From JAEUJM01 sp044221555 (lineage in GTDB: Bacteria > Actinomycetota > Acidimicrobiia > Acidimicrobiales > DATDAH01), in assembly GCA_044221555.1 (NCBI GenBank), contig JBGAOY010000012.1, forward strand, positions 1-64,000: DNA of 64,000 nt, in the 5' to 3' direction. The position numbers were made by a program, and so were the translations under genes. Shown here one piece after another: positions 50,168 to 57,748 of the stretch. Position 1 is the stretch's first letter, and the number at the start of each line of letters is the position of its first letter. The notes under the pieces are model-generated. The model saw only the letters and a list, made by a program, of their open reading frames with translations, was not told where the DNA came from and did no database searches.

Positions 50168-50959
50168 CTACTCCGGTGTGACGTAGGCCGCGCTGATGCC
50201 GCCGTCCACGACGAGCTGCTGGCCGGTCATGAGCGACGACTCGTCCGACGCCAGGAACAGCGCGGCGTTGGCGATCTCGGCGGCCTGGCCGAAGCGGCCG
50301 ATGGGCACGTGCACCAGGCGGCGGGCCCGCTTGGCGTCGTCGGACAGCAGCTCGGCCATGAGGTCGGTCATGATCGGCCCCGGGCAGAGGGCGTTGATGC
50401 GCACCCCGTCCTTGGCGTGCTCGATGGCCATCTCACGGCTCATGGCCAGCACGCCGCCCTTGCTGGCGGTGTAGGCGATCTGGGCGGTGGCCGAGCCCAT
50501 GATGGCCACCAGCGACGAGACGTTGACGATCGACCCGCCACCCGAGGCGATGATCGCCGGGATCCCGTACTTGCAGCACAGCCAGACGCCCTTGAGGTTG
50601 ACCTCCATCACGACGTCCCACGTGGACTCGGGGGTGTCGAGGGTGGCGCCGTCGTCGGGCGGCATGATGCCGGCGTTGTTGTAGAGCACGTGCAGGCCGC
50701 CGAAGGTGTCGACCGCGTACTGGATCATGGCCTGCACCTGGTCGGCCTTCGACACGTCGACCTGCACGAACCCGGCGCTGCCGCCCGCGGCCTCGATGGC
50801 GGCGACGGTCTCGGTGCCGCTGGCCTCGGAGAACTCGGCCACCACCACGGTGGCCCCCTCCGACGCGAAGAGCTCGGCGGCGACCCGCCCGAGGCCCTGC
50901 CCCGCACCCGTGATCAGTGCGACCTTGCCGTCCAACCTGCCGCCGTCCAACCTGCCCAT
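50168..50959 (-). CDS. Short-chain dehydrogenase/reductase (SDR)
   Basis: 263 residues. NAD(P) motif TGAGQGLGR, NNAG, the catalytic Ser (NVSSLVAIMG) and YTASKGG (Tyr-x-x-x-Lys), plus LCPGPIMT. The N-terminus reads GRLDGGRLDGK, a duplication of a five-residue block from a tandem 15-bp repeat just after the ATG. I placed the start at 50959. It likely oxidises or reduces a hydroxy group; substrate unknown. It lies after the glutamine synthetase-like gene on the same strand, 85 bp away. Confidence 0.92.
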   Translation of the reverse strand: MGRLDGGRLDGKVALITGAGQGLGRVAAELFASEGATVVVAEFSEASGTETVAAIEAAGGSAGFVQVDVSKADQVQAMIQYAVDTFGGLHVLYNNAGIMPPDDGATLDTPESTWDVVMEVNLKGVWLCCKYGIPAIIASGGGSIVNVSSLVAIMGSATAQIAYTASKGGVLAMSREMAIEHAKDGVRINALCPGPIMTDLMAELLSDDAKRARRLVHVPIGRFGQAAEIANAALFLASDESSLMTGQQLVVDGGISAAYVTPE

Positions 50960-51070
50960 GTGTCGTGTCCCACCTTCTCCTCGGCTGCCCGGATCTCGGG
51001 GCAACAGCGTGCGGATTCCGCACCCTATTGCCTCGAGAACACCCGCAGCGTCTCGACGCGGGCGGCGAGG

Positions 51071-51104
51071 CCCACCGGTGGCGCACCGAGGTGTGGCCGG
51101 TGGG
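51071..51104 (-). terminator. Hairpin directly downstream of modC
   Basis: Arms CCCACCGG and CCGGTGGG (8 bp) flank an 18-base loop, immediately after the modC stop on the - strand. A likely end of the molybdate operon transcript. Confidence 0.6.
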
Positions 51105-52154
51105 TCACGCCGGGTCGACGGTGACCTCCGAGGCCTTGATCGAGGCCCACACGGCATCGCCGGCGGCGAGGCCCAGTTCGGCGATGGCGCCGACGGTGAC
51201 CTCCGCCACCAGGGGGAGGTTGCCGTCGACCTGCACCCGGGCCACGTCGCCTCGGCGCTCGATGCCGGCGATCACGCCCTCCACCACGTTGCGGGGCGAT
51301 CCGTGCGGCCGGTCGCGATGGAGCGCGACGGCCGCCGGTGCCACCACCGCCACACACGCGCCCTCGGGCGGCGGCGGCGCGGTGACCAGGTGGCCGCCGG
51401 TGTCGAGGACGAAGCGCCCCCCGATGCCCCGGCCCCGCCACAGGTTGAGGCCCACCACGGTCGCCGCGTAGGCCGACCGGGGCGTGCGCCGGATCTCGTC
51501 GGGAGGCCCGTCCTGGACCACCCGGCCGTCCTCGAGCACGACGAGGCGGTCGGCGAGGACCAGGGCCTCGACCGGGTCGTGGGTGACGAGCAGGCGGGTG
51601 CCGGTGAACGAGGCCAGGTGGCGGCGCAGGTCGGCCCGCACCGCCGGGCGGGTGTGCGCGTCGAGCGCCGACAGCGGCTCGTCGAGCAGCAGCAGCCGGG
51701 GCCTCGCGGCGAGGGCCCGGGCCAACGCGACGAGCTGGGCCTGGCCCCCCGACAGCGACGCGGGGGAGTCGCCGGACCGCCCACCCAGGCCGATGCGGTC
51801 GAGCCAGGCCCGGGCCTCGCGGCGGGCGGCGGCCTTGCGGGCGCCACCGCACCGCAGCCCGAAGGCCACGTTGTCGAGCAGGGACAGGTGGGGGAACAGG
51901 CGGCCGTCCTGGAACACCACGCCCACCGGGCGGTCTTCGGGGGCGTGATCGATGCCGGCAGCGGTGTCGAGCAGGGTCTCGTCATCGACGCGGAGGTGGC
52001 CCTCCGCCGGCACCAGCCCCGCCAGCGCCCCCAGCAGCGTGCTCTTGCCGGCGCCGTTGGGGCCCAGCACCACCACGAGCTCGTCGTAGCCCGCGGCCAG
52101 GTCGACGTCGAGGGTGAACCCCGGACGCTCCACCCGCACCCGCGCCTCGAGCAT
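51105..52154 (-). CDS. modC: Molybdate ABC transporter ATP-binding protein
   Basis: 349 residues. Walker A GPNGAGKST, Q-loop VFQDGRLFPH, signature LSGGQAQ, Walker B LLLLDEPLSALD and H-loop VTHD. The C-terminal ~100 residues form a molybdate-responsive TOBE-like regulatory domain (AGDAVWASIKASEVTV). It powers import of molybdate (or tungstate) with ModB. ATG 52154 was chosen; a GTG at 52178 is in frame but lies inside the intercistronic palindrome. It is the last gene of the mod operon. Confidence 0.95.
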   Translation of the reverse strand: MLEARVRVERPGFTLDVDLAAGYDELVVVLGPNGAGKSTLLGALAGLVPAEGHLRVDDETLLDTAAGIDHAPEDRPVGVVFQDGRLFPHLSLLDNVAFGLRCGGARKAAARREARAWLDRIGLGGRSGDSPASLSGGQAQLVALARALAARPRLLLLDEPLSALDAHTRPAVRADLRRHLASFTGTRLLVTHDPVEALVLADRLVVLEDGRVVQDGPPDEIRRTPRSAYAATVVGLNLWRGRGIGGRFVLDTGGHLVTAPPPPEGACVAVVAPAAVALHRDRPHGSPRNVVEGVIAGIERRGDVARVQVDGNLPLVAEVTVGAIAELGLAAGDAVWASIKASEVTVDPA

Positions 52155-52169
52155 CAGCCACCACCCACG

Positions 52170-52217
52170 TTCTGGCACCGGATTTCGGTGCCATGACCCC
52201 GAAATCCGGTGCCAGAA
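52170..52217 (-). promoter_or_regulatory. 19-bp perfect palindrome between modB and modC, with an alternative small hairpin
   Basis: On the - strand the arms TTCTGGCACCGGATTTCGG and CCGAAATCCGGTGCCAGAA pair perfectly around a 10-base loop, 15 bp before the modC start. The region can alternatively fold as an 8-bp hairpin (TGGCACCG, five bases, CGGTGCCA). This could alter modC expression relative to modB or stabilise mRNA. It lies between cistrons of one operon, so a full terminator is unlikely. Confidence 0.75.
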
Positions 52218-52242
52218 TGCCGGGGCGTGAGGGTTGCTGGTG

Positions 52243-53064
52243 TCATCGGGGGGCGTCGCCGGTGGCCAGCCAGCGGTCGCGCAGGCCGATCAGGACGGCC
52301 AGGGAGATGGCCACCATCAGAAGGCTGATGGCGATGGCCGCGCCGCGGTCGCTCTCGCGGGCGACGAACACGGCGAGGGGCATGGTCTGGGTGCGGCCCT
52401 GCAGGTTGCCGGCGAAGGTGATGGTGGCCCCGAACTCGCCCAACGCCCGGGCCCAGCACAGCACCGCGCCGGCGAGCAGCGCGGGCCGGATGAGCGGCAG
52501 GGTGACCCTCCGGAACACGGTGAGGGGACGGGCGCCGAGGGTGGACGCGGCGTCCTCGTAGCGGTGGTCGGCACTACGCAGCGCGGCCTCGACCGTGACC
52601 ACCAGGAAGGGCATGGCCACGAACGTCTCGGCCACGATCACGCCGGCAGTGCTGAAGGGCAGCACGATGCCGAACCACTGGTCGAGGTACTGGCCCACCA
52701 GTCCGCGCCGGCCCAGGGCCAGCAGCAGGGCGGCACCGCCGATCACCGGCGGCAGCACCATGGGCAGCGTGACCAGGGCGCGCGCCACCCGTTTGGCCGG
52801 GAACTCGACGCGGGCCAGCACCCACGCCAGCGGCACCCCCAGGACGAACGAGATGGCGGTGGCGGCCAGCGAGGTGATCAGCGACAGGCGCAGCGCCTCG
52901 CGCACCGTGGCGGTGCCGAGCAGCTCCCAGAGGTCGCCCCACGGGGCCCGTTGCAGCAGCCCGACCAGGGGCAGCACCACGAGCAGCCCGCCCAGCGCGG
53001 CGGGGACGACCAGGGCGACCGGCGCCCGCCGGCGCCTGGCGCGCGGGGCGGTCATCGCGGACAC
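52243..53064 (-). CDS. modB: Molybdate ABC transporter permease
   Basis: 273 residues with five to six hydrophobic helices. The EAA coupling loop is present as YEDAASTLGARPLTVFRRVTLP, and AWARALGEFGATITFAGN is typical of ModB. Start: GTG 53064 gives the longest reading; ATG 53055 (MTAPRAR) is equally likely, and no strong ribosome site decides. It lies between modA (32 bp upstream) and modC. It forms the membrane channel for molybdate uptake. Confidence 0.95.
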   Translation of the reverse strand: MSAMTAPRARRRRAPVALVVPAALGGLLVVLPLVGLLQRAPWGDLWELLGTATVREALRLSLITSLAATAISFVLGVPLAWVLARVEFPAKRVARALVTLPMVLPPVIGGAALLLALGRRGLVGQYLDQWFGIVLPFSTAGVIVAETFVAMPFLVVTVEAALRSADHRYEDAASTLGARPLTVFRRVTLPLIRPALLAGAVLCWARALGEFGATITFAGNLQGRTQTMPLAVFVARESDRGAAIAISLLMVAISLAVLIGLRDRWLATGDAPR

Positions 53065-53095
53065 ACACGCGGCGCGGGTCGGGGGGCGCGCGTCG

Positions 53096-53938
53096 TCACG
53101 TGGGGGGCAGGAACCCGTGGTCGGCGAGGATCTGCCGGCCGGCGTCGGACAGCACGAACGCCACGAACGCGTCGGCGCTGTCGGCGTTCTCGCTCTCGGC
53201 CACGGTGGCGATGGGGTAGACGGCGTCGACGTTCACGTCGGCCGGGATCTCGATGCCGTCCACCTCGTCGTCGTTGGCGAGCACGTCGGTGACGTAGACG
53301 ATGCCGGCGTCGAGGTCGCCCGAGGCCACTTTGGCCACCACATCGGTGACCTTGGCCTCCTCGGTGTCGATCGACGGTTCGACGCCGGCGTTGTCGAGGA
53401 TCTCGCGGGCGTAGGCCCCGCAGGGGACGTCCTCGGCGCAGAGGCCGATGAACAGGTCGTCGTCCGCGAAGTCGTCGAGGCCCCGCACGTCGGCCGGGTT
53501 GCCGGCGGGCACCGCGATCTCGGCCTGGTTGCGGGCGAACACCTGGGGGTCGTCGGCGTTGTCGCCGGCATCGACCAGCGCCTGCATGTTCGCCTCGTCG
53601 GCCGAGGCGTACACGTCGGCCACCCCGAGCGCGTCGCCGCCGGTGATCGAGCTGACCAGGTCGGAGCTGGCGCCGTAGTTGAACTCGACGGTGGCGTCGG
53701 GGTGCTCGGCGCTGAAGGCGTCGCCGATCTCGGTGAAGGCGTCGGTCAGCGACGAGGCCGCGAACACGGTGATGGCCCCGGACGCTGCGCCGCGGCCGGC
53801 CGTGGCGGCCGTCGAGTCACCCGCCCCGACCGTGGTGCCCGAGGCGTCGTCGGAGTCGGCACGGTCCGACCCGCAGCCGGCGACCAGCAGTGCGGCGGTG
53901 ACGGCCACGGCGGGCAGGAGCAGGTGGCGCCGCATCAC
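53096..53938 (-). CDS. modA: Molybdate-binding lipoprotein
   Basis: 280 residues. Lipoprotein signal (VTAALLVAGC) with Cys ~22 and a Thr/Ser/Gly spacer. The mature part has ITVFAASSLTDAFTEIG, the family's N-terminal pattern, with Ser residues that bind the oxyanion (ASSLTD; NYGASSDL), and C-terminal VVAKVASGDLDAGIVYVTDV. It captures molybdate or tungstate outside the membrane. Its start overlaps the regulator gene's stop (ATGA). Confidence 0.96.
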   Translation of the reverse strand: MMRRHLLLPAVAVTAALLVAGCGSDRADSDDASGTTVGAGDSTAATAGRGAASGAITVFAASSLTDAFTEIGDAFSAEHPDATVEFNYGASSDLVSSITGGDALGVADVYASADEANMQALVDAGDNADDPQVFARNQAEIAVPAGNPADVRGLDDFADDDLFIGLCAEDVPCGAYAREILDNAGVEPSIDTEEAKVTDVVAKVASGDLDAGIVYVTDVLANDDEVDGIEIPADVNVDAVYPIATVAESENADSADAFVAFVLSDAGRQILADHGFLPPT

Positions 53939-54336
53939 GCCATCGCCGGCAGCTCGACGACCACGTTCGTCGACTTCACCGACGCCACCGCCAGCACCCC
54001 GGGAGCGAGTCCGAGCTCGAGCGCGGCCTCGGACGTCATCAGCGACACCACGCGGTACGGGCCCACGGCCATCTCCACCTTGGCCACGATGTCGTCGGCC
54101 GTGACCTTGGTGACGATGCCCGTGAACCGGTTGCGGGCCGACTGGGCGCCGATGGCCGGGATCTCGGGCAGGTCGGCCGACGACTCCAGGAAGGCGGCCA
54201 GGTCGGCACCGTCGATGGCCCGCTGCCCACCCTCGGTGCGGGTCGTGGGCAGCCGCCCGTCGTCGCTCCAGCGGCGAACGGTGTCAGAGCTGACCCCAAG
54301 CAGTTCTGCAACTTGTCCCGGCCTGTAGGTAGGCAT
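53935..54336 (-). CDS. MerR-type HTH + TOBE molybdate-responsive regulator
   Basis: 133 residues. An N-terminal MerR-like helix-turn-helix (GQVAELLGVSSDTVRRWSDDGRLP) is joined to a single TOBE domain (NRFTGIVTKVTADDIVAKVEMAVG). TOBE domains bind molybdate. It is therefore inferred to regulate the operon modABC it begins, in the manner of ModE though with a different HTH class. It overlaps modA by ATGA and starts at 54336. Confidence 0.92.
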   Translation of the reverse strand: MPTYRPGQVAELLGVSSDTVRRWSDDGRLPTTRTEGGQRAIDGADLAAFLESSADLPEIPAIGAQSARNRFTGIVTKVTADDIVAKVEMAVGPYRVVSLMTSEAALELGLAPGVLAVASVKSTNVVVELPAMA

Positions 54337-54407
54337 GTGCGAATCCTAATGGCACAAAAGGGTCGCATGTGCGGCCAAGCAGGCCGCGATCCAGGAGGCG
54401 GGCGTTC

Positions 54408-54878
54408 GTGGAGGCGAGCGTGGCGAGGGTCGAGGCGTGGCGCACGCCGCGCCGGGGCCGGAGCCCCGTGCCCCACCTGCTGGTCGTCGGAGCCGGTGCT
54501 GCCGACCGCGCTGGCCAGCCAGGTCGAGCTGCTCGGGTGGTCGACCGGCACGGTGGGCCCGGAGCCGACCCTCGAGGCCATCACCAGCCTCCCCATCGCG
54601 GACGTCGTCGTGGTACTCGACGACGACGACTCGCCGCCACCGCGTTCGCCCTGGGGGCGGTTCCGAGGCGGACGCAAGGGGCGACGCGGCCGGGTCTGGG
54701 CCAGCATGGGTCGATGCTGGTGTTCGCGTTGCTGGTCGTGCCGGCGGCCCTGCTCGGGATGTCGATGAGCCCGGCGGCCACGCCGACACAGCGGCGCTGT
54801 TACCGGCTCGTGGCCGCGGTCACCGGCCTGCTGTGGCTGGTGGCGCTGGCCTGGGTGTTCGTCGCGACCCTGTCCTGA
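54408..54878 (+). CDS. Small membrane protein gene with conflicting frame signal (possible frameshifts)
   Basis: A GTG at 54408 follows a perfect AGGAGG with nine bases between. One frame stays open to the stop at 54878 (156 residues) and its last ~54 residues form a convincing two-helix membrane protein (SMLVFALLVVPAALLG; GLLWLVALAWVFV). In the middle (~54,460-54,630), however, the typical G/C third-position codon pattern moves to the +1 frame, which reads LASQVELLGWSTGTVG and ITSLPIADVVVVLDDDD. Either two compensating indels or assembly errors, or separate overlapping small genes (one membrane gene from ATG 54714), would explain this. No family recognised. Confidence 0.45.
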   Translation: MEASVARVEAWRTPRRGRSPVPHLLVVGAGAADRAGQPGRAARVVDRHGGPGADPRGHHQPPHRGRRRGTRRRRLAATAFALGAVPRRTQGATRPGLGQHGSMLVFALLVVPAALLGMSMSPAATPTQRRCYRLVAAVTGLLWLVALAWVFVATLS

Positions 54879-55028
54879 AGCCTGTGCCTCGTGCAGACGG
54901 GCCGTCTGTGCCCCATGCCGTTCGGGGTTACGTCGGTCGCGCGCGTGGGCAGCTGGCAAGACATGGAAGCCTAGAAGAAATACTGAAAAGGGTCGAACGC
55001 TGGTTCTGGAGCGGGTAGACTCGAACGC

Positions 55029-56417
55029 ATGTTCCGGATCCTCCGAGCGATCAAAGCCCATCTGGCCGCCCTCGCCAAGGACTTCGATCCGGACACCCTG
55101 ACCGTCGCCCAGGCCGCCGACGCCATCACCCTGCTGGCCGCCATCGAGAAGGCCGCCGCCGGGCTGCGCCTGGTGCTGTCCCGGCGGGTCGACAACAAAT
55201 CGTTGTTCGGTCAGACCGGGGAACGATCCGCGGCGGAATGGCTCGCCCGCCAGACCGGCCAGTCCACCAGCGACGCCCAACGCGACCTTGAATGCTCGAA
55301 GCGCCTGCGGGAGCTGCCCGACGCCGCCGACGCGGTCCGCAACGGCGAGTTCTCGTCCGATCAGGCCAAATCGCTCGCCGACGGCGCCGCCGCCGATCCG
55401 TCGGCGGAGCGGGAGCTGTTGGACACCGCCCGGCGGGGGTCGCTCGGTGAGCTGAACCGTAAGGCCAAGGCCCGGAAGGCCGCGGCGTTGGGCGACGACG
55501 AGGCCCGTGCCCGGGCCGCGCAGAAGAACCGGTCGTTCGTGGGCGGCACCAACGAGCTGGGCGCAGGGTGGGGCCGGTTCAACGGACCCGCGCACCTCAC
55601 CGCCCAGCTCAACGCCCAGATCAAGCCGTTCATCGAGCTCGCCTTCGCGAAGGCCCGCCGGGAGGGTCGACGCGAACGCGCCGACGCCCTCGCGTTCGAC
55701 GCCTTCATGGCCTACGCCGGCCTCCTCGACCTCGACCTCGACCCGCCCGCTGCGGCCGGCACCGATCTCACCCCCACCGGCGGTAACGACGATCCGGACA
55801 CCACTGCCGGCACGCCCTGCTCGGCGCCTGCCGGTCCCACACCCCCGACGCCGCCCTCGGCGACGCCCACCCCGGCGCCGAGGGCGCCGATCCGGGCGGA
55901 CGCCCGCATCATCATGCGTGTCGATCTCCCCGCCCTCAAACGAGGCCACACCGTCGGTGGCGAACTCTGCGACATCCACGGCTACGGCCCCGTCCCCCTT
56001 GCCGACCTCAAAGCCCTCCTGCCCGACGCCGCCATAGACATCGTCCTCACCAACGGCCGCGACGTGTTCAACGTCACCCACCTCGGCCGCCACACCACCG
56101 CCCGCCAACAAGTCGTCCTCGACCTCCTCAACATCGGCTGCACCCGCCAGGGCTGCCCCGCCACCCAACACCTCCAGATCGACCACCGCATCGACTGGCA
56201 CAAGATCCGCATCACCGAACTCGCCAACCTCGACTGGCTCTGCCCCCACGACCACAGACTCAAAACCCACCACGGCTGGCAACTCGAACCCGGCACCGGC
56301 AAACGCCCCCTGCGCCCACCCGGCCAACAACCCTGGCTCGACGCCGACCCGCCGGCGCCCGCCGCCGGTGACGGCGAATCCGGCGCGGACAACGGTCCAC
56401 CCCGACACGCCGCCTGA
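55029..56417 (+). CDS. DUF222-HNH endonuclease-like protein
   Basis: 462 residues. Residues ~1-240 are the helical DUF222 domain (LLAAIEKAAAGLRLVLSRRV, ARQTGQSTSDAQRDLECSKRL). A Pro/Thr-rich linker follows, then the HNH nuclease: CTRQGCPATQHLQIDHRIDW and LANLDWLCPHDHRLKTHHGW (zinc Cys, His-Asn-His). Such proteins are abundant in actinobacteria and often vary in copy number, suggesting mobile or selfish behaviour. Second-half codons use CAA, AAA and GAA far more than neighbours, a sign of transfer. An A/T-rich stretch with AGAAATACTGAAAAGGG lies 40 bp upstream. Confidence 0.9.
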   Translation: MFRILRAIKAHLAALAKDFDPDTLTVAQAADAITLLAAIEKAAAGLRLVLSRRVDNKSLFGQTGERSAAEWLARQTGQSTSDAQRDLECSKRLRELPDAADAVRNGEFSSDQAKSLADGAAADPSAERELLDTARRGSLGELNRKAKARKAAALGDDEARARAAQKNRSFVGGTNELGAGWGRFNGPAHLTAQLNAQIKPFIELAFAKARREGRRERADALAFDAFMAYAGLLDLDLDPPAAAGTDLTPTGGNDDPDTTAGTPCSAPAGPTPPTPPSATPTPAPRAPIRADARIIMRVDLPALKRGHTVGGELCDIHGYGPVPLADLKALLPDAAIDIVLTNGRDVFNVTHLGRHTTARQQVVLDLLNIGCTRQGCPATQHLQIDHRIDWHKIRITELANLDWLCPHDHRLKTHHGWQLEPGTGKRPLRPPGQQPWLDADPPAPAAGDGESGADNGPPRHAA

Positions 56418-56479
56418 GCCGGCGCCGGCCCGCAGCACCTCGCCGATCGGGTCAAGCGGCCTCCGCCGTTCAACCAGGA

Positions 56480-56840
56480 GAGGACTGGCCGCGAGAACCC
56501 CGGGCGGTCGGTCGCAGCGAGCGATCGTGCGGCACCGACCGACCAGCGGCTCGCCCACGTCGGGCTCGTTCTTCGCGTCGTTGTTCAGTCGCGCTCGACG
56601 ATCACCCGCCGGCGGACGGGCCGAGGGAAGGCGGGGCAGGCGACCGCAGCGACCGCCCGTGCGGCGCCGACGGACCCGACCCGAGTCATAGCCGCCCCGC
56701 TTCTCGCGCCGTCGGTCCAGTCGCGCCGGACGATCACCCATCGGTGGATGGACACCGAGAGCGCCGCTGCAGGCCGAAGCAATCAGTCGAGCGGCACCGA
56801 CGGGGTCCCGGCCGCCACCGTTCGAGCTCCGACGCGAGGT
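56480..56840. repeat. Degenerate tandem direct repeats, ~132-bp period
   Basis: In the 473-bp gap after the HNH gene, CAGTCGCGC at 56586 recurs at 56718 and GTGCGGC at 56527 recurs at 56659, both with 132-bp spacing. A third partial copy (GCGGCACCGAC) appears near 56791. Copies are roughly 70-75% alike by eye. No gene is supported here. Confidence 0.75.
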
Positions 56841-56890
56841 GATCGACCGCCGCGTCGGCCGGCGTCGGGGGGCTTGGCTATCGTGCGGGC

Positions 56891-57748
56891 GTGGCTCAGG
56901 TGTGTGGCAGTTCGCCGGGCTGGGTGTGCGAGCGGGTGTACGAGGCCACCGAGAACGAGGCCTTGGCCGAGGCGGTGTCGTGGCTGGTGAACCGGCCGCT
57001 GAAGATCATCGGCATCATGGCGCTGGCCTGGATCGCCACCCGCTTGGCCAAGCGCATCGTCGATCGCATCGTCGACGGCCTCGACCCCACCACACCGACG
57101 CTCGGGTTGACGGTCAGCCCCGAGACGAGCGTGCGGGCACAGGCGCGGGCCAAGACGGTCTCGACCGTCCTGGGCGGGTTGGCCACCGCCACGATCTACA
57201 CGATCGCGTTCCTCACGATCCTCGGCGAGTTCGACATCAGCCTCGGCCCGCTGCTGGCCGGGGCAGGGATCGTCGGCGTGGCGTTGGGCTTCGGCGCCCA
57301 GAGCATGGTGAAGGACTTCCTCGCCGGTTTCTTCATGGTGGTCGAGGACCAGTTCGGCGTGGGTGATGTGATCGACGTCGGCGATGTCACCGGCACGGTC
57401 GAGAAGCTGACCCTGCGGTCGACGCGACTGCGAGCGGCGGACGGGACCGTGTGGCACGTACCCAACGGCGTGATCCTGCGGGTCGGCAATCAGTCGCAAC
57501 GACCGCGGTCGGCCTCGTACTCGTCGGCCGTGGGCTCGTCGGCAGCTGATCCGCCAGGCGCTGATCCGCCCGACGCTGATCCGCTCGACGCTGAGGCGCC
57601 AGACGCTGATCCGGCGGCTGACTCGTCGGTGGCTGGCTCGTCGGCGCCCGACCCGTCGGGGGCCCCCCCGCCCGCCACCGGTCCGCCGCCGGGCCGGCGG
57701 GGTGTCGACCGGACCATCCAGGACGGCCCGACGGAGGAGCGACCATGA
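56891..57748 (+). CDS. MscS-family mechanosensitive channel, C-terminal domain replaced by low-complexity tail
   Basis: 285 residues. After two N-terminal helices, the pore-lining TM3 signature GIVGVALGFGAQSMVKDFLAG and the following beta-domain start (GVGDVIDVGDVTGTVEKLTLRSTRLR, DGTVWHVPNGVI) are clear. The alpha/beta C-terminal domain of classic MscS is missing; instead ~90 residues of Asp/Pro/Ala/Ser repeats (ADPPDADPLDAEAPDADP) close the protein. It would open on membrane tension to release solutes. The stop overlaps the xylose isomerase start by ATGA, an odd operon partner. Confidence 0.9.
   Translation: MAQVCGSSPGWVCERVYEATENEALAEAVSWLVNRPLKIIGIMALAWIATRLAKRIVDRIVDGLDPTTPTLGLTVSPETSVRAQARAKTVSTVLGGLATATIYTIAFLTILGEFDISLGPLLAGAGIVGVALGFGAQSMVKDFLAGFFMVVEDQFGVGDVIDVGDVTGTVEKLTLRSTRLRAADGTVWHVPNGVILRVGNQSQRPRSASYSSAVGSSAADPPGADPPDADPLDAEAPDADPAADSSVAGSSAPDPSGAPPPATGPPPGRRGVDRTIQDGPTEERP

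Noticed and set aside
52170..52217. Palindrome as an insertion-sequence end or attachment site
   Set aside because: It stands alone inside an intact operon with no transposase or integrase and no duplicated target.
55029..56417. HNH gene as a homing-intron or CRISPR nuclease
   Set aside because: The DUF222 domain and lack of a split host gene or RNA fold match the free-standing actinobacterial HNH family instead.
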